Source: an uncultured Lachnospiraceae bacterium (GTDB lineage Bacteria > Bacillota > Clostridia > Lachnospirales > Lachnospiraceae). From it: a stretch of DNA of 64,000 bases. Where the stretch lies: NCBI GenBank assembly GCA_947176505.1, contig CAMWQW010000001.1:248001-312000 (forward strand), read 5' to 3'. Each line of letters starts with the position of its first letter. The stretch's first letter is position 1. The translations under genes and the position numbers were made by a program. The notes under the pieces were generated by a model that was given only the letters and a program-made list of their open reading frames with translations, was not told the DNA's origin and ran no database searches. This document shows positions 25,463 to 34,677 of this stretch, in pieces.

Positions 25463-28295
25463 GTGACCTCTCCGCCATTGCAAATAATTTATTAAACTTT
25501 AAAGTGTCCATATGGGGAATCCAACTCTTGAAATTCAATTCTGCATTTTTTGCAGCAATCTTGATACCCTTTTGCAGACACTCCCCATATTGTAAATCCT
25601 CCGCTCGAATTTCCGGGGGAAATTTGGGAAGAGTGTTTTTAATAAACTGTCGGATTTTAACATCCTTCGCATCAATTTTTTCACCGAGCCTGATCGCCGA
25701 CAAGGCAGCCCGCAGATAGTCGTCCTCTCTGTCTTGTGAATATAATTCATAAAATGTGCGGGCAATCGCATGTAAATTAATGCAGGCATTTCGCTTATCA
25801 AGCTTCTCTGTGGAAATATCGTCTGACACCGCTAATGCTGAAAGGCATACGCTGGTAAATCTATTATTCACGTTTGCCTCCGCCAACGCCCATTCACAAA
25901 ACGATGGTCGATGATTAATTTTTTCCTCCTCATTCCTAAATAGTGCTAACGCCGGATCGAACTGCCCTAATTCCCTATATTTCTCGGACAAATGCACCGT
26001 CATCTGCGGGTCTTTAGGGCTCTTATCCAACACGCTTTGATACAAGTCAAACGCCAATGACTGATTCTTCTTAAAAAAATGGTCCCCTAAATATTTCCAA
26101 TCCACATATTCCGGTTTCACCCCTATTTCATTAATAACATCCATGGCGCTCTTGCTAAGCTCAATAAAAATTTCATCAAAGTCATAGTCAAATTCTTCTT
26201 CCATAATTTTACGTGCCGCCTGCGCAATGAGAATATGTCTTGTATAGATCACTTCGCCATTTATTGCAATTGCCGCCTCATCCCCCAAAGGCGCTAGTAT
26301 ACATTTTCTTACATCGCTCGGTTGTAACCCACATATCTGCGCTATAACATCTTTGTATAATAAGTTCAATCCCTCCGAATGCATTGCCGCAATATAGGCA
26401 TAGGCATCCAGAAGTGTCCTTCCCTTTAACGGCGTCTTCTGCAAATATATTTCCTTTAGACGCGATAGCATTTCATAGACATGCACGTTTAACTCTTCCC
26501 CATATCTGGCAGTCAGCATAGCACCCAGTAAAGCTCCCTCATCCGAATCATCTTTATCCATCTCATCTTTAGCAGATAGGCACAACTGTTCCGCTGCTTC
26601 GGGTATACTTAATTCACTTAGTTTACCCAAACCCTTTTTCCCCAAATTCGCCCATGCTGTTACAATTTCTTTCGCATCCTCCTCCTCGATTCCCCTTAAT
26701 TTGTAACGGCTGTAACTCGAATAGCTGTTCCATTGCAGTTGATTTGCTTTACAGTTCTTCCAATCAAGTATGCGAGTACATAACAGCAAATGAACATGCC
26801 GCCTTCCTTCTTTGGATAATTCTTCAAGCAACTCAAATAATTTACCGGCAACCGGAAAACAATTGTCCGCACAGATAACCCAGTTTCCTTTTTTAGTCAC
26901 TTCCAGAATCGTATCAATTGGGACCACCGTATGTTTATTCGAATATTTTAACACAAGTGCATGCCAGCGGTACTTTTCCGTCAACTCCCTGACCGTCTGT
27001 AATAAAACCGTTGTTTTCCCCTCTCCGCCTGCACCGATAATAAGACCACATTTTATTCCGTTCTCTTCGTTACATCTGATAAAATCTTTTGTAATAGTCG
27101 TAACAATTTTCCTTACCGGGGTGCGTGAAGAACAAATATAATTATAATCCGGTTCTTTACCATCGAAATATTTCAGTATTTCATCATCGGATGGCAACTC
27201 AATTTTTTCGTTAAACTGCTGCTTGATATACTTCCATCCCGTAAGAGACTTAATCAGTTTCTTGTTCCTCTCTGACGGTTCCTCCTGATTGGATAATGCA
27301 TAGGGAAATTGCCAGCAGTCCTGTCCGTCTTTGTGCCGACCCATTAATAATCTGTCGGGTGAATCCATAATAAAGTCCTGTTTTTCCACGGACCACTTTT
27401 TAGGCTTGATTGTAACTTCCTCACTCTGGAAATCCAGCTCACCCCATTGTAAAGAATTGTAATAGATTTCATTCTCTCTTTCCTGAAAAGCCGCACCACT
27501 CTGCAGAATCAAGGAACCCATATTATATGCCAGCATAAAGTTTCCGCTGTTTTTGTGCATATGACCATGAAGATACATTGCTTTATTTTTAATCAACAGC
27601 GTCGTAATCTGCTGCCTCTGTTCCCCTTGCAGCCAGTCCAGCGGATGGTGTCCGAGTACAATTTTATATTCGCAGTCCTTAACGACATTAAGCGCTTCCT
27701 CGAGAATATATTTACCCGGTGACAGTTTCTCTTTATCTTTATCAGAATTAGACAGCCACGCCGTATTAATGCCGACAATACCAATTTTCTTCTGTCCTAT
27801 AGACAGAACATCGGTATACGCTCCCTTTTCATCAAAGATTTCTTTTACCGGATAACAGACGTCCTTACCGGCTTTACTCACACAGTCTTGAAAGTTATCA
27901 AACCGTGCAAAAATTTCCTTGCGCTTTCCAAATCCCGTTGTATCCGCATCAAAAAATTTACTGCCGGATTCCTCCAAAACAGTATACAAAGACTTCGCTG
28001 CCTGCTCGCACTGATTCCTGTCGATATCATGATTTCCCGGAACAATATAAATCCGGGGCAATGTTCCATATACGTCCGATAACGGTTCTATGAATTCTTT
28101 AAAAAACATGTCGTATTCTGCTGTAAGACCCTTATTTGCAATATCTCCCGTAATAAAAACAGCATCCGGAAAAAATCCCTTCTCCATGTTCTGTCTTATA
28201 TGGTCATGAATATATGTAAACAGTTTAATTTGTCCGTAATTGTCCTTACCAGTATGAAAATCCGATAGATGTAGCCACTTGAAACTATTGCTCAT
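25440..28295 (-). CDS. Calcineurin-like phosphoesterase / STAND-like NTPase / TPR protein
   Basis: 951 residues, three regions. Residues 1-300 are a calcineurin-type phosphoesterase with all metal motifs: DFH (12-14), GD (50-51), GNHD (87-90), GHH (215-217) and GHMH (244-247). Residues 385-640 are a P-loop NTPase with GAGGEGKTT (421-429), a Walker B-like VICADN (Asp477) and LLLCTR with an arginine (508) as in STAND proteins. Residues 640-951 are helical with TPR-like repeats (DPQMTVHLSEKYRELGQFDPALALF). Effector, NTPase switch and sensor in this order is the plan of STAND conflict proteins; a defence role is inferred. A GGAGGAG site precedes the ATG. Confidence 0.75.
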   Translation of the reverse strand: MSNSFKWLHLSDFHTGKDNYGQIKLFTYIHDHIRQNMEKGFFPDAVFITGDIANKGLTAEYDMFFKEFIEPLSDVYGTLPRIYIVPGNHDIDRNQCEQAAKSLYTVLEESGSKFFDADTTGFGKRKEIFARFDNFQDCVSKAGKDVCYPVKEIFDEKGAYTDVLSIGQKKIGIVGINTAWLSNSDKDKEKLSPGKYILEEALNVVKDCEYKIVLGHHPLDWLQGEQRQQITTLLIKNKAMYLHGHMHKNSGNFMLAYNMGSLILQSGAAFQERENEIYYNSLQWGELDFQSEEVTIKPKKWSVEKQDFIMDSPDRLLMGRHKDGQDCWQFPYALSNQEEPSERNKKLIKSLTGWKYIKQQFNEKIELPSDDEILKYFDGKEPDYNYICSSRTPVRKIVTTITKDFIRCNEENGIKCGLIIGAGGEGKTTVLLQTVRELTEKYRWHALVLKYSNKHTVVPIDTILEVTKKGNWVICADNCFPVAGKLFELLEELSKEGRRHVHLLLCTRILDWKNCKANQLQWNSYSSYSRYKLRGIEEEDAKEIVTAWANLGKKGLGKLSELSIPEAAEQLCLSAKDEMDKDDSDEGALLGAMLTARYGEELNVHVYEMLSRLKEIYLQKTPLKGRTLLDAYAYIAAMHSEGLNLLYKDVIAQICGLQPSDVRKCILAPLGDEAAIAINGEVIYTRHILIAQAARKIMEEEFDYDFDEIFIELSKSAMDVINEIGVKPEYVDWKYLGDHFFKKNQSLAFDLYQSVLDKSPKDPQMTVHLSEKYRELGQFDPALALFRNEEEKINHRPSFCEWALAEANVNNRFTSVCLSALAVSDDISTEKLDKRNACINLHAIARTFYELYSQDREDDYLRAALSAIRLGEKIDAKDVKIRQFIKNTLPKFPPEIRAEDLQYGECLQKGIKIAAKNAELNFKSWIPHMDTLKFNKLFAMAERSHDKKQKR

Positions 28296-28355
28296 GCTTC
28301 TCTCCTCCTATGTATCTTAGCATTTTTCCCTTAGTATCAATTCACTCCATATGCC

Positions 28356-28424
28356 AATGCGAACCATCGCATTTTTCATGTAGAATTGTAGTTTTATTAT
28401 ACTATAAGCATTGCCATTTTCCAA
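28356..28424 (-). promoter_or_regulatory. Promoter and leader hairpin of the phosphoesterase-NTPase cassette
   Basis: On the minus strand TTGGAA (28419-28424) and a perfect TATAAT (28396-28401) are 17 bases apart. A 7-bp inverted repeat AATGCGA/TCGCATT with a 4-base loop (28356-28373) lies about 15 bases after the expected start site. It could be an operator or a leader stem. The coding start is about 90 bases downstream. Confidence 0.6.
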
Positions 28425-28537
28425 GTATTCAAGAGAATTTAAAGTAGTCAGTGATGTCCTGCTGTGATAAGATAAAACAGACGTCTCTTATATCTATATG
28501 CTGAAAGCTTACATACGAATATCGGGAGGATATTAAG

Positions 28538-29092
28538 ATGGAATGGAAAGACGGTAAAACACGATGCAAATGGGCGAATCCGAAGAATGAGCTCTACCTG
28601 CGCTATCACGATGAAGAGTGGGGCGTTCCTGTCCATGATGACCATAAATTATTTGAAATGTTGATTCTGGAATGCTTTCAGGCAGGACTGTCATGGGAAT
28701 GTGTTCTGAATAAACAAGAAGCTTTCCGTCAGGCATTTGACGGATTCGATTTGGACAAAGTGTGTGCATACGACGAGATAAAAATGGACGAGCTTCGTCA
28801 AAATCCGGGAATTATCCGAAACCGTCTGAAAATCCGCGCAGCGGTAAATAATGCCCGCATCTTTCGTCAGATACAGCAAGAATACGGACGTTTCTCCGAT
28901 TATCTTTGGCATTGGACAGACGGTAAAATCATCTATGAAAATGATCAGGTCAATTCACCCTTATCAGACCAAATATCAAAGGATCTGCAGAAGCGGGGCA
29001 TGAAATTCGTAGGAACAGTCATAATCTATTCTTACCTGCAGGCAGTAGGCGTGATTTATTCCCATGAAGAGGGATGCTTTTTGGAGCACTAA
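28538..29092 (+). CDS. tag: DNA-3-methyladenine glycosylase I
   Basis: 184 residues, the normal length. It starts with the family pattern RCKWANPKNELYLRYHDEEWG, continues with LECFQAGLSWECVLNKQ and FVGTVIIYSYLQAVG, and ends with HEEGC. The first cysteine and histidine and the final histidine and cysteine match the four zinc ligands of Tag. It removes 3-methyladenine from DNA in base-excision repair. A CGGGAGGA site precedes the ATG. It is divergent from the phosphoesterase cassette; its stop codon region overlaps by 4 bases the end of the convergent Cys-rich gene of the cobalamin operon. Confidence 0.93.
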   Translation: MEWKDGKTRCKWANPKNELYLRYHDEEWGVPVHDDHKLFEMLILECFQAGLSWECVLNKQEAFRQAFDGFDLDKVCAYDEIKMDELRQNPGIIRNRLKIRAAVNNARIFRQIQQEYGRFSDYLWHWTDGKIIYENDQVNSPLSDQISKDLQKRGMKFVGTVIIYSYLQAVGVIYSHEEGCFLEH

Positions 29093-29331
29093 GAAGATGC
29101 TTTTAAAATCTGGAGCATCCTGTCATAGTTCTCCGGCTTGTGTGGAAATGTACAGTTAGTGCAATCTTTAATCCGCCCAGCATCTCTCTCTATAAATTGG
29201 GGATTTCCCGGGCAGTCTTGTCTTAAATACATCGGACAATAGCAGAACAGGCAGTTAAAATCTTTCAGTCCCTGATGACACGGAAAATATTTACACTCTC
29301 TGTTTTCAAAAAAACGATATGAATTTTCCAT
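29089..29331 (-). CDS. Cysteine-rich small protein at the end of the cobalamin operon
   Basis: 80 residues with eight cysteines in the order C-x4-C, C-x2-C-x-C, C and C-x2-C (ECKYFPC, CLFCYCPMYL, DCPG, DCTNC). This is the small Cys-rich domain known as a neighbour or fusion partner of CbiA/CobB-type proteins. It probably binds a metal or an Fe-S cluster. It starts 8 bases after the cbiA stop at an ATG with only a weak AAGGA site, and a longer frame starting inside cbiA exists. I prefer the ATG at 29331 because the family begins with this ENSYRFF-type segment. Confidence 0.7.
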   Translation of the reverse strand: MENSYRFFENRECKYFPCHQGLKDFNCLFCYCPMYLRQDCPGNPQFIERDAGRIKDCTNCTFPHKPENYDRMLQILKASS

Positions 29332-29338
29332 TGCAGTT

Positions 29339-30763
29339 TTACACCAATCCTTCCTTATAACGTTCTGCCTTCTCGACAAATGCTCTCGCAAATGATGGAT
29401 TCGACGGATAATACAAATGCGGGAATCCCATCCAGTGTGTCTCATCCACTATCATACACGAATATTCTTTCCCCGTCACCGGCTTTATCGCTATACAATC
29501 ATTTCCGCTTCCGGCGCTTTCATAGTAATGAAATTCATGTCCCTTTATTTTCGCACCTTTCGGTAAAAAGTACCCTTGTTTTTCCCGAATCTCCACATAT
29601 CCGAATCGCACGGATTTGCCGGTATCATAGCATTCCGCAGGAATAACTCCTGCCATATCGCGGTTTATTCCCTCTTTATCTCTCATAGCCGAATGCAGAT
29701 ACAAAAACCCGCCGCACTCCGCCACAATCGGCATCCCGTCTTCTACTGCATGTCGAACAGCTTCGCGCATTTTCACATTCTCACTAAGTCTTTCCGCATA
29801 TAATTCCGGATAGCCGCCGCCCAACAACAGCGCATGACATCCATCCGGAAGTTTTTCATCCCTTAACGGAGAAAAATATTTTATTTCTGCCCCATTTTCC
29901 TGTAACAATGACAAATTAGCTTCGTAGTAAAAGCAAAAAGCCTCGTCTTTTGCCACTGCAATAACGGGTCCGTCTTTCTCTATCTTCCTCTGCAATGGCA
30001 AAACTGCCCTTCTCTGTCTGTGGCTGCGATGACCGGATCGGCGTTCTCTATCCGCCGTTGCTATAGAGAGTATTTCTGCGTCTTCCGCTATTTTTATAAT
30101 TCTTTCTACCGAAACTGTCTTCACAAATTCTTCAGAAGCCGCCTGTAACTTTTCTTGGATATCTTTCAGATCTTGTGGCAGAATCAGCCCCAAATATCTG
30201 CTGTCGATATGAAACTCCTCCTTATCCGGCAGGAATCCCACCACCGGAATGCTTAATTCCTTCTCTATCAACGGCTTTATGGTTTCATAATATCCCTTAG
30301 AAATCCGGTTCAATAATACTCCCTGAATCAAATGCTCCTTATCATACGCAAGAAATCCTGCTAGCAAAGATATAATAGAACGTCCCATTCCCTTTGCATC
30401 GACAACAAATACAACCGGCGTCTTCGTTACCTTTGCCAAATGATAAGAGGAACCCTCCTCCCGAATTCCACCTAATCCGTCATATAGTCCCATAACGCCT
30501 TCCAGAACAGCAAAACTTTCTTCTGTCAGACTTTCCAAAAAAATTCTCCGTGTCTGCTCTTCATCGGTAAAAAATGTATCCAAATTTTTAGCCGGAACAC
30601 CGATTACCTTTTCATGAAACATCGGATCGATATAATCCGGTCCGCATTTAAAAGATACCGTCTGTCTGTCTCTGTTTTTAAATGCCTGCAGCAACGCACA
30701 AGTAACTATTGTTTTACCATTTCCGCTCCTAGGCGCGGCAAACATCACTCGACTTACTTTCAA
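29339..30763 (-). CDS. cbiA: Cobyrinate a,c-diamide synthase
   Basis: 474 residues. The N-terminal P-loop AAPRSGNGKTIVTCALLQAF and GPDYIDPMFHE belong to the ATP-dependent amidation domain. The C-terminal class I glutaminase-like domain has GGGYPELYAERL and the nucleophile in AECGGFLYL. It amidates the a and c carboxylates of cob(II)yrinate in the anaerobic pathway. A basic segment (RERRSGHRSHRQRR, about residues 240-253) sits in the linker and is unusual. The start is TTG at 30763 behind GGAGAGGG. A gap of about 57 bases separates it from cbiJET. Confidence 0.93.
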   Translation of the reverse strand: MKVSRVMFAAPRSGNGKTIVTCALLQAFKNRDRQTVSFKCGPDYIDPMFHEKVIGVPAKNLDTFFTDEEQTRRIFLESLTEESFAVLEGVMGLYDGLGGIREEGSSYHLAKVTKTPVVFVVDAKGMGRSIISLLAGFLAYDKEHLIQGVLLNRISKGYYETIKPLIEKELSIPVVGFLPDKEEFHIDSRYLGLILPQDLKDIQEKLQAASEEFVKTVSVERIIKIAEDAEILSIATADRERRSGHRSHRQRRAVLPLQRKIEKDGPVIAVAKDEAFCFYYEANLSLLQENGAEIKYFSPLRDEKLPDGCHALLLGGGYPELYAERLSENVKMREAVRHAVEDGMPIVAECGGFLYLHSAMRDKEGINRDMAGVIPAECYDTGKSVRFGYVEIREKQGYFLPKGAKIKGHEFHYYESAGSGNDCIAIKPVTGKEYSCMIVDETHWMGFPHLYYPSNPSFARAFVEKAERYKEGLV

Positions 30764-30820
30764 TCTTACCCTCTCCTGCTTTCTCCCTATCCTTCCGCCA
30801 CATCCAACCGGTCAGACGCA

Positions 30821-32881
30821 TTACCCGCAAAACTCAAATGCACATATCCAGACCGGATTTTCAGCCCGCATCAGATGATGGCTCCCGGCTTTTGTAACCC
30901 TGTTCACCTGTAATTGTACAATTTGTTCTTCTTTTGTTTTATACATGGGTAATACCTCTTTTATCTCACAGATTGTCTCCATGCTGACAGCATTCATAAC
31001 AATCCGCATCTTGGGGTTTATCTGCCAAAGTACTGCCAGAATTTCTCTTAATCTGCCGCCACTTCCCCCGATAAATGCATGTGTTGCTATCGGGAGTCCG
31101 GATAATGCCTCCGGCGCTTCTGCCTTTATTACCACAATATTTTGTAATTCATACTTTTGTTTATTTTGCTCAATTAACGATGCTGCTTCTTCTTTCTGTT
31201 CCACTGCATACACTTGTATGTCATCAGACAATCCGGCAATCTCGACGGCAACGGAACCAGTTCCGCTGCCAATATCATAGACGATTGCTTTTTCCCGTAA
31301 ATGCAGCTTACAAATGCTGACTTCCCTGACTTCCTCCTTTGTCATTGGAACTCTTTCTCTAATAAACCGTTCATCCGCAATTCCATGCGTCAGTCTTCTT
31401 TCCGTAACATGCTGATTCTTCACAAAACAAGTATACAGTCCTTCTTCTCTTAGTTCACAGCATTCCGCCGGAGTATGCCTCTCAACGCGCTGCTCTGTAT
31501 AAGATAATTGGTACCCGGTTACGATTTCATATTCCGTCATATCCACCTCTGTCAACATTCTCCCCAACCGGTTAATATCTAAGACGCCCGACGTCAGCAA
31601 AAATGTTTTAGGGCTTCTTCTGATTTTATGTATCAGGTTACACAATTCTTTTCCATGCATACTGTATATTGCAGCATCATGATAACTCTCACCGATGCAG
31701 GCTGCCAGATAAGCCACCGAAGAAATCCCCGGCAAAATACGAAGAGATGCCGCTAATCGTCCTTCACGGATTTCTTTGTCCAAAGCATCATACAGAGCCT
31801 TACACCCACTGTAGAACCCGCTGTCCCCTGAAAAAAGAACTACTACTGTAACGTCTTTTGCAAACCGTATCCTTTCCTGAACTCTCTGTAAATACGGAAT
31901 AATCTGCTCCGCCCGGTAAAAGGGATGTTTCTCCGCCTTGGAAGGCAAATTTAAGAGCATTCTTTCTGCCCCTAGCAAAATGTCTGCTTCACACACTGCC
32001 TTTTCTACTTCTTTCGTCAGACCATTACCGTGTCCCATACCTATTCCTGCCAAGGTAAGTTTCATCGCCTCTTCTTCCCGGATATTTTTTCCACAAAGCT
32101 CCTCCAACCTACCGCATATTTGAGAGAATAAAAATCCTTCCTCCTTCGGACACCCTATAGCGAACACCTGCGCTCCCGTACTTTTTGCCGCCGCTAATTT
32201 CTCTGGGTAGCCGCCGAAGGCACCGCTTTGTTTCGTCACCAGATAAGAAATATGATACTGGCGGATGACTGCCTCGTTCATTTCTTTTGTAAAAGGTCCC
32301 TGCATCGCAATAATCTGTTTCCCGCAAAGCCCCTGCTCTATACAATGCGAAAGGCTCTCCACACCGGGAAGAACCCGTACATAAAGTCTGCTTCTTACTT
32401 CCTCATTTGCACAATATTTAGACAGCTCTTTACTTCCGGTAGTCAGAAGAATATTGCCCTCCGTCTCTTCTAATGCCCGCGCACAGTACTCATTGGTTTC
32501 AAAATATACCACATTATTTCTCGACTGTTCCGTATCCTCCCGTTTCAATCGAAGATAACAAATCTTCCTTCCCGCTTCGTTTTGTTCTGCAGTTGCTGCT
32601 TTGATATTTAGGGTAACCTCCTTAGCAAAGGGATGGGTTGCATCAATCACATGCGTGAATTTCTGCTCTTCCAAGAACGTTCTTATTTCATCTTTGTTCA
32701 TCCTTCCCTGATGGACCGTTACGAGCGAATGTGGTTTTAAAACAATCTCTCCGTATTCCGTCGCCACGCTGACGGCATGGCTGATGCCGGCTCCGGCAAG
32801 AAGCTCCGACAGTTTTCTTCCTTCCGTCGTTCCTGCAAATACAATGATTTTATAGGATACCTCTGCTGCTTTTTTCTCCAT
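30821..32881 (-). CDS. cbiJET: CbiJ-CbiE-CbiT triple fusion
   Basis: 686 residues with three enzymes in line. Residues about 10-270 are precorrin-6A reductase (IIVFAGTTEGRKLSELL, VIDATHPFAKEVT). Residues about 275-485 are CbiE (MKLTLAGIGMGHGNGLTKEVE, LFSGDSGFYSG), and about 490-686 are CbiT with the SAM-binding loop YDIGSGTGSVAVE. Together they reduce the ring and carry out the C5 and C15 methylations with decarboxylation. CbiE-CbiT (CobL) fusions are common; adding CbiJ is less so. Start chosen at 32881 after GGAGGAGC, 32 bases inside cbiH. Confidence 0.92.
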   Translation of the reverse strand: MEKKAAEVSYKIIVFAGTTEGRKLSELLAGAGISHAVSVATEYGEIVLKPHSLVTVHQGRMNKDEIRTFLEEQKFTHVIDATHPFAKEVTLNIKAATAEQNEAGRKICYLRLKREDTEQSRNNVVYFETNEYCARALEETEGNILLTTGSKELSKYCANEEVRSRLYVRVLPGVESLSHCIEQGLCGKQIIAMQGPFTKEMNEAVIRQYHISYLVTKQSGAFGGYPEKLAAAKSTGAQVFAIGCPKEEGFLFSQICGRLEELCGKNIREEEAMKLTLAGIGMGHGNGLTKEVEKAVCEADILLGAERMLLNLPSKAEKHPFYRAEQIIPYLQRVQERIRFAKDVTVVVLFSGDSGFYSGCKALYDALDKEIREGRLAASLRILPGISSVAYLAACIGESYHDAAIYSMHGKELCNLIHKIRRSPKTFLLTSGVLDINRLGRMLTEVDMTEYEIVTGYQLSYTEQRVERHTPAECCELREEGLYTCFVKNQHVTERRLTHGIADERFIRERVPMTKEEVREVSICKLHLREKAIVYDIGSGTGSVAVEIAGLSDDIQVYAVEQKEEAASLIEQNKQKYELQNIVVIKAEAPEALSGLPIATHAFIGGSGGRLREILAVLWQINPKMRIVMNAVSMETICEIKEVLPMYKTKEEQIVQLQVNRVTKAGSHHLMRAENPVWICAFEFCG

Positions 32882-33620
32882 GCTGCTCCTCCGTCTGATA
32901 TCCTCTCTTGGTAACGAGTTTTCCGCCAATAAGCTCCGATTCGGAATTTCCAATGAATACTGTCGTAAACATATTCACTTCTCTGTCTCTTAGTTCCCGC
33001 AGCGTACAGGTCTCCGCTTTCGTTCCTTCCCTGCCAATATTTTCAACATACCCGCATATTCGTTCTCCTTCTATGCTTTGCAGCAAAATATCACATGCTC
33101 TCCTTAAATAATCCTTTCTTTTACGGCTGGACGGATTGTAAAGCACGATGACAAAATCACCCTCTGCTGCTGCCGACAGTCTCTTTTCAATTGTTTCCCA
33201 AGGTGTCAACAGGTCGCTCAAACTAACCACACAAAAATCATGTCCCAGCGGCGCTCCTAAAACTGCCGCCCCGCTGCTCGCCGCAGTAACTCCCGCAATT
33301 ACGATAAGCTCCGTCTGCGGATATGATTTGCCAATCTCAAGCATAAGTGATGCCATTCCGTAAATTCCCGCGTCACCGCTGCATATCAACGCCACTTTTT
33401 TGTCTTTCTCCGCCTCCTCAAAACAAAGCCTGCACCGTTCCTCTTCCATACGCATAGGTGTAGAAAGTAGTTCCTTTTGTTGAAAACGCGTGTCCAGCAG
33501 ATCCAAATATACGGTATAACCCACTATCACATCCGCCTGTTCCAGCGCACATAGGGCTTCCCCCGTCATCATCTCTTCTCTTCCCGGTCCCATTCCCACA
33601 ACATAGATTTTATTCCCCAT
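32850..33620 (-). CDS. cbiH: Precorrin-3B/cobalt-factor III C17-methyltransferase
   Basis: 256 residues. IYVVGMGPGREEMMTGEALCALEQADVIVGY is the family's SAM-binding N-terminus, followed by CSGDAGIYGMASLMLE, GVTAASSGAAVLGAPLGHDF and VVLYNPSSRKRKDYL, all diagnostic of CbiH/CobJ. It methylates C17 and contracts the ring. Start at 33620 with a GGTGGA site; it begins inside the end of cbiG (11-base overlap). The 3' end overlaps cbiJET. Confidence 0.94.
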   Translation of the reverse strand: MGNKIYVVGMGPGREEMMTGEALCALEQADVIVGYTVYLDLLDTRFQQKELLSTPMRMEEERCRLCFEEAEKDKKVALICSGDAGIYGMASLMLEIGKSYPQTELIVIAGVTAASSGAAVLGAPLGHDFCVVSLSDLLTPWETIEKRLSAAAEGDFVIVLYNPSSRKRKDYLRRACDILLQSIEGERICGYVENIGREGTKAETCTLRELRDREVNMFTTVFIGNSESELIGGKLVTKRGYQTEEQHGEKSSRGIL

Positions 33621-34677
33621 CAAAGTCCACCGTCCAATCTCTTTTTGCAATGGCAATTGTCATACCATTTTCTGCACATTTTCGTAAAATCAAGTGCCCG
33701 CCCGCTCCACATGCCTTCAGTGCCGCCCGCTCACATACGTTATCGACTCCTACCTGTTCCTTTACAAAAACAGACTTTACAAAATCTCCTGTAAGCTCCT
33801 GTAATTCCGATGCCGGAAAAGTCAGAAAGGGGATGTTTTCGCTCCGGCACCATTCTATGAGTCCCTTCTCCTCCTTTTTTTGCAAAACAGAGGCAAGCGC
33901 CAAAATTTGTGACGAAAGAATATCCCTTTCCTTTAACTTTCCTGAAATAAACTGTCTGATTTCACCCGCGTCTTTTCCTTTTTTACAGCCCACTCCCAGA
34001 ACATATTCTTTCGGGCGTAATACTATAGTCGAATCATACGCCTGTTCTTTAGACGTGATGATAATATCAGTAAATCCCGTGGGCGGATAAGACACGATAT
34101 GCACGCCTTCCGGCAAACGCCCCTTGACCTTCAGCCCCTGCTCCATAGATATCGTAATCTCTTCGCCCGCCAATACTTTCGACGATATTTTAACAATCCC
34201 TTCTTTGTCCTCTATCAAAAGCCCGTTCCTTTTTGCAAATATATCCACCGCAAATTTTCCATTGATATCTGTTGCCGTTGTGATAACTGCTTCTGCGCCC
34301 GTCTTCTCTGCAATCCGAGTCGCAAGTTCATTCGCTCCTCCTACGTGCCCGGATAAAATCGGAATGACATAGTTGCCCCTCTCGTCCATGACAAGTACCG
34401 GTACATCATGTAATTTGTCCGTAAGAAAAGGTGCAATTGCCCGAACCGCAATTCCACAGGCGCCAATAAACAATATGGCGTTTCTTTCCTGCATCTGCGC
34501 CTTTGTCCACTCTCCAACAGAGGCTGCCACCGATATGACGAATAGATTTTTATCATCTTTTATACAAGTTGCACATTTTGTGTATGTGCAGACTTCCATT
34601 TCCTTGCGCACAGTTTTTGCAATGCGCTCCGATAGCCTCATACCGTTTTTGGTAAAACTAATGATACTTAATTTCAA
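33610..34677 (-). CDS. cbiG: Cobalt-precorrin-5A hydrolase
   Basis: 355 residues. It shows the CbiG N-terminal domain (LFIGACGIAVRAIAPFL), the linker motif LSGHVGGANELATRIAE, and the C-terminal CobE-like domain (VLGVGCKKGKDAGEIRQFI, followed by near-C-terminal GGHLILRK). The enzyme opens the delta-lactone and releases the C20 fragment as acetaldehyde in the anaerobic pathway. Translation starts with TTG at 34677, whose last two bases belong to the cbiF TGA stop, behind a GGGAGA site. Length is normal. Confidence 0.94.
   Translation of the reverse strand: MKLSIISFTKNGMRLSERIAKTVRKEMEVCTYTKCATCIKDDKNLFVISVAASVGEWTKAQMQERNAILFIGACGIAVRAIAPFLTDKLHDVPVLVMDERGNYVIPILSGHVGGANELATRIAEKTGAEAVITTATDINGKFAVDIFAKRNGLLIEDKEGIVKISSKVLAGEEITISMEQGLKVKGRLPEGVHIVSYPPTGFTDIIITSKEQAYDSTIVLRPKEYVLGVGCKKGKDAGEIRQFISGKLKERDILSSQILALASVLQKKEEKGLIEWCRSENIPFLTFPASELQELTGDFVKSVFVKEQVGVDNVCERAALKACGAGGHLILRKCAENGMTIAIAKRDWTVDFDGE

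Noticed and set aside
29332..29445. Longer N-terminus of the Cys-rich protein inside cbiA
   Set aside because: The extra residues are basic and unlike the family, and would be an out-of-frame reading of the cbiA end.
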